NCBI GenBank assembly: GCA_036940085.1
Contig: JALLBK010000426.1
Span: 1 to 12,992, forward strand
Direction: 5' to 3'
Source of the DNA: Discostella pseudostelligera
Taxonomy: Eukaryota; Bacillariophyta; Thalassiosirophyceae; Thalassiosirales; Thalassiosiraceae
DNA length: 12,992 nucleotides
Part shown: piece by piece, positions 8,201 to 12,992 of the stretch
How the letters are laid out: every line of letters begins with the position of its first letter
Numbering within the stretch: the first letter of the stretch is position 1
Made by a program: the position numbers and the translations under genes
Notes under the pieces: generated by a model
Databases searched by the model: none
The model's input: the letters and a program-made list of their open reading frames with translations, nothing else
Told to the model about the DNA's origin: nothing

Positions 8201-9659
8201 GTACCGTAATCGCATGCAATTCCTGTTCGAGTCGTTTGACTTGTAAACGAAGTGGTATGGCCTCACTGGCACTTACGGAATGTTGGATGCTCATACTGGA
8301 TAAATGTGTGTTCATTTCTTGATTGGAGTGAGTTAAGCGAGAGATTTCGGATCGGAGAGTATCGGCCTCTTTGAAAGCTCGATCGATCGTTTCGTTGGTA
8401 TGTTCGAGAGTGCGTTGCAATTCAATCCGTTGGGCTTGTTCAGACGAGAGTTGGCTTTGGATGTGTAGGATCTTTTCTTCTCCCTGGCGAAATTTCAATT
8501 TCATATCATCATATTCCAACTGAAGTGCTTCCTTCTCCGTACTGCGTTTGTCAGCGTCGGCTTGAGCTGCAGCCAACCGACGGCGCAATGCATCCCGTTC
8601 TGATTGAAGGGTGGCATAATTCGATTCGTAGGTTGAGTAGAGTGCATCCCGATTGAGAATGTCGGAGGCATTGCGTGCCGCTGCTTCCTCCGCGTTGATG
8701 TTAGCTTCTTCTTCTTCCCCCGCCTCCCCATCCACCGCCATCAATTCATTGTCACTATCCTCGCCTTGTTGTTGTTCCTCTTGCTCATTTTGGTGACGCA
8801 TTTCCCTCATAATCTCTTCAATCTCCTCCTCTTCCTTCTCTTCATCCTGCTCATCCATGAGTGTAATGGCAGTGGTGGCAAACATGGTGATAGGGTTGGA
8901 AGTATCGATGGGAATGGCATTCAATATTGCTTCTGCTGCGGGGGTGACGGCAAGGGATCCTCCCCCCTCTTCTTCTGCGTCGTTCACAACTTCAACTTCT
9001 TCGTCTTCTCCCCCGTCTTCGTTGTTGTCTTCATCATTGTCGGGAAGCTGTTCCACCACATCGTCTTTTGCACCCTCTGCTTGTGCTGCATGTGAAACTG
9101 AAGCAGCAGTCAGAGTGGGAGCAACAGTTGTAGTGGGTGCAGCAGGTCTCGAGCCAAACAATGGCGTAGAAGTCATCCAATTGAATAATGTCGATTTGGT
9201 AGTGGTGGCGGGAGGAGTGGCTGCTGCTGCAGTTGTAGATGTTGGTGCTGCAGCTAGAGTAGTAGTGGATGTGGCTGTTGTTGGGGTTGATGTTGTGGCA
9301 GCATCAGCAAATCCAGCCAATGACACCGATTGCGATGGTGATGATACAGCTGCTGCCGCGGCGAGTGTGTTCAATGCTGCTGTAATGGAAGGTGTTGCTG
9401 CTGCTGGTGTGGCTGCCGCGGCTACTGCTGGTGCGGGCGTTGCAGTTGGTGCTGATGCGGCAGTGGCAGCGGTAGGGGCGGCGGCGGTGTCATGATCGTC
9501 ACTACCGATGACGACTTGTGCCACGGGCGTGTCCTCTTCATCGTCGTCATCATCATCCAGAACAACGACTACATCATCATCGCCATCATTACCGTTATTG
9601 GCAACGGCGTCGTCCATGTCTTCCATGCGAGCGTCGTTACCGTCGTCTTTGTCCGTCAT
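2291..9659 (-). CDS. Nuclear-pore basket coiled-coil protein TPR/Mlp/NUA, five exons, FG-repeat tail
   Basis: Exons 9659-6453, 6363-4351, 4263-4180, 4099-3246 and 3158-2291 join in frame into 2341 residues, close to human TPR (about 2360). TPR lines the nuclear basket and acts in mRNA quality control, SUMO-protease tethering and spindle-checkpoint function. Layout: acidic and Ala/Thr-rich N-terminus (1-340); long heptad coiled coil (about 340-1810) broken by a Gly-rich hinge (665-712); disordered tail. TPR-specific blocks are LTDLYTRLAETEDDLRAE and AAKTPIFHQR (715-760), TLQKQNQKLLRD (842-853), YERELALHAEA (1366-1376), QNNLLHDQ (1439-1446) and EVEAWKKRVHSLVSKF (1636-1651). A nuclear-localisation-like cluster KKKGRKRKANAPKK lies at 1905-1918. 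The tail has 11 FG dipeptides (2144-2300). The start has no upstream in-frame rival, and transcription diverges from the BIN4-like gene. Generic myosin or golgin coiled coils are excluded by these blocks in TPR order. Confidence 0.9.
3159..3245 (-). other. TPR intron 4 (87 bases)
   Basis: On the minus strand the donor GTAAGTTT follows ...GAGCT at 3246 and the acceptor ATACTCAG precedes GATGAAGAGG at 3158. This is the only phase-2 intron of the gene: CT plus G makes a leucine codon, giving KLELMKRKKAAA across the junction. Confidence 0.88.
4100..4179 (-). other. TPR intron 3 (80 bases)
   Basis: The donor GTATGTTA follows CTCAAG and the acceptor TTCATCTTAG precedes AAAATAATGGGC. It is phase 0 and connects the small third exon (ending VTSLK) to KIMGTMQTNLQ. 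Confidence 0.85.
4180..4263 (-). other. TPR exon 3, 84-base small exon (28 codons)
   Basis: This exon has no start codon and is easily missed. Reading from the acceptor TTGATTAG it encodes 28 residues beginning AAAKQTETDLTAAK and ending RVTSLK, with no stop, in heptad-like coiled-coil style. Both flanking introns are phase 0 and the exon is a multiple of three, so skipping it would leave the protein in frame. Confidence 0.82.
4264..4350 (-). other. TPR intron 2 (87 bases)
   Basis: The donor GTAAGTAC follows GATGCACAG and the acceptor TTTTGATTAG precedes GCCGCGGCA. It is phase 0. Read-through would keep the frame open but terminate after about 23 non-coiled residues, so splicing is required to reach the C-terminal tail. 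Confidence 0.85.
6364..6452 (-). other. TPR intron 1 (89 bases)
   Basis: The donor GTGAGTGA follows TATCAGCAG and the acceptor CTAATCACAG precedes GCTACTTCAAAG. It is phase 0, joining EQQYQQ to ATSKMRLLEVQL. A methionine codon just after the acceptor (6351) could mislead gene callers into splitting the gene in two. Confidence 0.88.
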
Positions 9660-9875
9660 GGTTTGCCTCTCTCTTCTCTCTGTCTCTGCTCTCTGCGGCG
9701 TTCGGCGTTGCTTGTTGCTTGCTGTTGCTGTTTGCTTTGATGGGCGGGCGGACGAGGAACAGACGGTAACTGGCGATGGACAGACGATGGTAAAACCGTG
9801 ACTTTTGAAATTAATTTTTGAAATTGAATAGATTCTCGTAAATTATTATTTGCTTTCTCGGGAAAATGGATCTTT

Positions 9876-9889
9876 GTGGATCCACGTGG
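9876..9889. promoter_or_regulatory. Overlapping palindromes including a G-box
   Basis: GTGGATCCACGTGG contains the 10-base palindrome GTGGATCCAC (9876-9885) and the 8-base palindrome CCACGTGG (9882-9889), sharing four bases. CACGTG is the classic G-box/E-box core bound by bZIP and bHLH dimers. It lies 217-230 bases upstream of the TPR start and 148-161 upstream of the plus-strand start. Confidence 0.5.
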
Positions 9890-9939
9890 CATGAATTGGC
9901 GGGAGACATAAAACCGCACACACTCGATGATATCTGTTG

Positions 9940-9961
9940 TTGGTGTTGGTGTTGGTGTTGG
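9940..9961 (+). repeat. TTGGTG hexanucleotide repeat, G-quadruplex-capable
   Basis: Nearly four units of TTGGTG sit 76 bases upstream of the plus-strand start codon. The GG pairs at 9942, 9948, 9954 and 9960 are evenly separated by four bases (TGTT), giving a potential two-tetrad G-quadruplex on the plus strand, within the promoter or 5' leader of the BIN4-like gene. Confidence 0.6.
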
Positions 9962-10036
9962 CAACGCTGCAGTATTGTTGTGATCACTTTACCATAAGAA
10001 AAAGAAAATCAAGCCCATCAACAAAAGAACTATATC

Positions 10037-11326
10037 ATGAGCGACATTAGTTTCGACAGTGACAACGACGGCGACGACGACGATACATTTAATGTGAAGT
10101 CGGTGGGTGAGAGGAGGCGATCATCCGCTCGTAGTGGCGGAAGGAAAGTCAATTATGGAGAAGATGACGATGAAGATGAAGATTATGATGACGATGATGA
10201 ATATGATGATGGCGAAGATTACAATGACAAGGATGATGACGATGAAGTCATTGCCGTTGATGACAGTGACAATGACAATTACGGGGAAGTGCAGAAGGCA
10301 GCGAGCAGAAAAGGAGGGAATGGGGTAAAATCTACTACTACTACGAGCAAAACGAAGAAGGGGGCACTGCCGGGTCCTCAATCCAAATCTTCGTCATCGT
10401 CGCATAGAAAAAACATGAAGGTTGATACACAGTCGACATTCCTCGATGACGGTGATGGTGATAAAAATGACAATTATCATCGTAAGTTGGCAGCTTTTTC
10501 CACCACAACTGGTAGCAGCAAAAGCAGCAGTGTCGGAATCGACCCTAGCCCAAAGAAGAAGAAGGTTACTATGCCCAAAGGTAACGACGACGATGATGAC
10601 GATATGAACCCTGACTCAGCAAACAATGATAACAACGATGGTGGAATCGATATTGTCATCCCACATTCCCTACTGGACAAATCTCGTGGAGCTGGAAAGA
10701 ATGAATGCATGGTGTTGGTACAGGTGGCCAATGAACCATCCTCAACCACATCCACAAAGACGTCGACGGCGGGAGGAGGACAGCAACATCGTCCATTGGA
10801 CTTTCATGGACAGAGTGGTGCCATCGGTAGATTCGAGGCCGATGGTGATGGTGGTACGTTTTGCTTCTTATTGTATGAAATACTCTCTCTGTGATTCCTC
10901 ATTTGCGCACATTGATGTATATTTGCAGTCATCTTAGACCTCAAGGGATACCAATATCGGGGCACCATCCGTCCTGGTCCTACGGCCATGGTCGTGGCCA
11001 TGACACGTGATGGAAAACTCAAAGTCGAATCCATAACTGATAAATTTGTGACACTTGATGCGGAGACACGTACTGATGTCATGGCAAAGCTGGATGCAGT
11101 AGTTGAGAATGGAAGTATGGACGAGACATATAGGTATGATGGAGAGGAGGATGTCAATAGGAGAAAGCGGGATAATTATGGGGATAATGAGGACGACGAT
11201 GATGAGTATCGCAATAACAATAGTGACGACACCAAGGGAAAGAAGAAGCGAGCAAGGAGTGCAAGCGGTGCTGCAGCCTCTTCCGCAAAGAAGCGAAAGA
11301 CGTCCACGACGAAAAAGAAGAAATAA
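10037..11326 (+). CDS. BIN4/MIDGET-like topoisomerase VI accessory protein, two exons
   Basis: Exons 10037-10853 and 10929-11326 give 404 residues. The only folded-looking part is about 203-315: DIVIPHSLL, MVLVQVAN, then SGAIGRFEADGDG spliced to VILDLKGYQYRGTIRPGPTAMVV, followed by KLKVESITDKFVTL. This pattern (GAxGR, LDLKGxxYxxTIxP, KxExIxDxF) is what I recall of plant BIN4, a DNA-binding partner of topoisomerase VI needed for endoreduplication. The rest is disordered: acidic Asp/Glu runs at 41-80 and 183-202, an SV40-like PKKKKV (172-177), and a Lys/Arg tail ending KKRKTSTTKKKK, together indicating nuclear DNA or chromatin binding. The length is near that of plant BIN4 (about 450). The assignment rests on one short domain from memory; another chromatin protein with this fold is possible. 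It diverges from TPR. Confidence 0.65.
10854..10928 (+). other. Intron of the BIN4-like gene (75 bases)
   Basis: The donor GTACGTTT and acceptor TATATTTGCAG join G to TC, making a valine codon inside the conserved domain (ADGDG then VILDLKG). It is phase 1. Without splicing the frame ends a few codons later in LLYEILSL. Confidence 0.87.
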
Positions 11327-11484
11327 TGATACATAGAATCGATGGGCTACCATCCAGGGAGGGATTCACGTAACTTGCATAATCGAAGTAAATTCTAAAT
11401 ATCTTTACAAGGGGTTTCATTTTTCTTCATTCTACTTCTTTTGCACGCCACATCCCATCAAATCTGCACACACCTCAACATTCC
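11327..11484. other. Convergent intergenic gap between BIN4-like and ERV46 stop codons
   Basis: The 158 bases between the facing stop codons carry both 3' untranslated regions. The sequence is AT-rich around 11380-11425. I see no separate gene and no clear polyadenylation hexamer. Confidence 0.55.
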
Positions 11485-12963
11485 TCACCTCAATGGTAAT
11501 CCCTCACCTCCACTTCCACCACTCTTCCATTCAAACAAGGTTCGATCGAGCATTCCCATTACCGTAAATGCCCCACCCACTGCAGCACACACTCCAGTAA
11601 AAAAGTGTGTCCATCCTCTTCGATACTCCTCGAATTCCACATGCAGGGCGCTTACCTCATAAAAGAAGAACACACCTGGCAATCCTCGATTGCTTCCTGG
11701 GTCAACATGTCGGGTATGTTCCGTTACCGAATATTGAAATGTCTCAATCACTGTTCCGTTCAAGAATCGAAAGATAGTGGGTACTACTTGCAGATAGTAT
11801 TGAAACATGCCGTAACCATCTGTAACTGTGCGTGTGGCCCCATCCAGTTGACTGGTGAGGCCGAGTGATTGACGCGTTTTGGGGGAGAGTGGTGGTCCAA
11901 AGCTTAGTTGATTTACCGTGTGACTGACATTGAATTGTTCAAATGCTAGGAGTGAATTGATTTGGTAGATTTGTGTGTGAGGGTATAGAGTCGAGGGAAG
12001 ACAAACAAGATGCATGATGTAACTCGAATAAATGAACCATTACAAATCGCAAAAATATCATCTTCACGTACCATCACTAAACATTTCCAAAATGGCATTC
12101 AAATCCAAAAATCCTCTCTGCAAATTATTCTTCCGTGAACCATCCCCCTCCTTCTCCCATTGCCTATCCGGAGCAAAGTGCAAATTCCCCCCACCGGTAC
12201 TCAACGCCACATCACCCCGAATATTACATCCCTCATTCTCCTCTTGCTCGGCCCGGACAAGATGTCGACATTGATCAATTTTGGATATATCGGGAATATG
12301 CCATTGTTTTTGACGATAGGCACGCTTTACATCATCGCAGGTGTTGCAGCATTGATTTTCTTCGGTGGCAGCCCCGTAGCAAGAGCCACAGATTTGTTCA
12401 TCATCGGCCTCCTCTTCATCTTCACCACCTTCTCCAAGAATCACTTCTCCATCTTCTTCTGATATGATTGTTCGACGTCGTTGTCGATCCTCTTCTTTGG
12501 CCGCCTGCAATGTCTCCAACTGATGTTCTTCCAACAATGTCCCACCCAATTCGAATTTCGATCGTTTGCCAATCGTCCGACCATTGGCATCGAGTCGATG
12601 TTTCCACACACGATGACGATTGGAATCAATATGAAAACTCTGTCCCTGTCCGGTTGGATCATTGGCGTCACTGGCTAACAATGCACAGGGTATACGTGGA
12701 AAGGTAATGTCGAAGGATACCTCGAGACCAATTGGACTTTGGGGCATGACATGGACATGATTTACTAGGGAGACATTGGCAATGTTGTATTGATATTCGG
12801 TAGTAATGAAGTAGAGGGTTAATAGGAGGGTGAAGAGTGAGAGAAGAGCACCGGATAGGGTGCGTATGCGGAATTCGGAGGAGATGGGAGAATGAATGTC
12901 GATGGATTTTATGTAGTCGCTGTACGAGGAGCGACCGCTGGCGGAGGAAGAGACGGACGCCAT
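11485..12963 (-). CDS. ERV46/ERGIC3-family ER-Golgi cargo receptor, two exons
   Basis: Exons 12963-12072 and 11945-11485 give 450 residues. ERV46 pairs with ERV41 and cycles in COPI/COPII vesicles as a receptor retrieving ER proteins. Topology fits: short cytosolic N-terminus, first membrane helix about 36-56 (SGALLSLFTLLLTLYFITT), large lumenal domain, second helix about 408-430 (HFFTGVCAAVGGAFTVMGML). Family motifs are the lumenal CGSCYG (192-197) and QCCNTCDDVKRAY (204-216), EGCNIRGDV (244-252), GGNLHFAP (258-265), FNVSHTVNQLSFGPP after the splice, YSVTEH and GLPGVFFFYEVS. The start has a good context (ACCATGGCG). The tail ends SGGSGGEGLPLR with no KKXX-type signal. An acidic insert (169-190) precedes the cysteine motif. 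It converges with the BIN4-like gene. Confidence 0.93.
11946..12071 (-). other. ERV46 intron (126 bases)
   Basis: The donor GTACGTGA follows GATG at 12072 and the acceptor CACTCCTAG precedes CATTTGAAC at 11945. Joining G to CA makes an alanine codon (MFSDAFEQFNVSH). An earlier AG (TTATTCGAG) would run into a stop at this same acceptor. A methionine codon inside the intron (12015) is a decoy start. Confidence 0.85.
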
Positions 12964-12992
12964 GGTCGGCGACGATTTATTTTGGGCCGTGC

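Larger units (their letters stand above)
9660..10036. promoter_or_regulatory. Shared divergent promoter of TPR and the BIN4-like gene
   Basis: The two start codons point away from each other across 377 bases, which must hold both 5' leaders and core promoters. Visible elements are: TTTTGAAATT repeated at 9803-9812 and 9816-9825; two overlapping palindromes GTGGATCCAC (9876-9885) and CCACGTGG (9882-9889, a G-box for bZIP or bHLH factors); TTGGCGGGAG (9896-9905), a near match to the E2F core; and a TTGGTG hexamer repeat (9940-9961). I see no clear TATA box. Function of each motif is inferred. Confidence 0.65.

Noticed and set aside
8857..9495. Plus-strand 212-codon Ala/Val-rich frame opposite the TPR N-terminus
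   Set aside because: It is the complement of low-complexity Ala/Thr/Asp coding sequence in TPR, which has few stop codons in any frame.
10121..10381. Minus-strand Ile/Val-rich 86-codon frame resembling a membrane protein
   Set aside because: It is the reverse complement of GAT/GAC/GAA-rich acidic coding sequence; such runs read as Ile/Val on the other strand.
11154..11353. Minus-strand frames opposite the basic tail of the BIN4-like gene
   Set aside because: They are complements of Lys/Asp-rich codons, have no motif, and lie antisense to a well-supported exon.

Overview
This looks like nuclear DNA from a photosynthetic stramenopile, most probably a diatom. The evidence is compact gene packing, short GT-AG introns (75 to 126 bases in all seven I placed), roughly balanced base composition, a plant-type lipoate-protein ligase, and a probable BIN4/MIDGET-type topoisomerase VI accessory protein, a gene confined mainly to plants and algae. 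The species is an inference; no marker gene is present.

The window holds four protein genes in strictly alternating orientation. (1) Bases 1-922 contain no gene I can support. They hold a decayed tandem duplication (about 30-317), a stem-loop (435-491) and a dense cluster of E2F/DP-type motifs (588-836). (2) 923-2174, plus strand, two exons: a plant-type lipoate-protein ligase, probably mitochondrial. (3) 2291-9659, minus strand, five exons, reconstructed here as one 2341-residue protein: the nuclear-pore basket coiled-coil protein TPR/Mlp/NUA, with an FG-repeat tail and an unusual acidic N-terminal extension. (4) 10037-11326, plus strand, two exons: a 404-residue nuclear protein resembling BIN4. 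(5) 11485-12963, minus strand, two exons: the ER-Golgi cargo receptor ERV46/ERGIC3, 450 residues.

The ligase and TPR converge with 116 bases between stop codons, TPR and the BIN4-like gene diverge from a shared 377-base interval, and the BIN4-like gene and ERV46 converge with 158 bases between stops. There is no operon logic. The only plausible functional links are the shared TPR/BIN4-like promoter (both nuclear, chromatin-associated proteins) and E2F-like motifs there and upstream of the ligase. I saw no mobile element with coding capacity, RNA gene or CRISPR array. The most notable observations are the FG-repeat tail and SUMO-interacting-motif-like segments of TPR, the E2F-motif cluster, and alternative-splicing signals.
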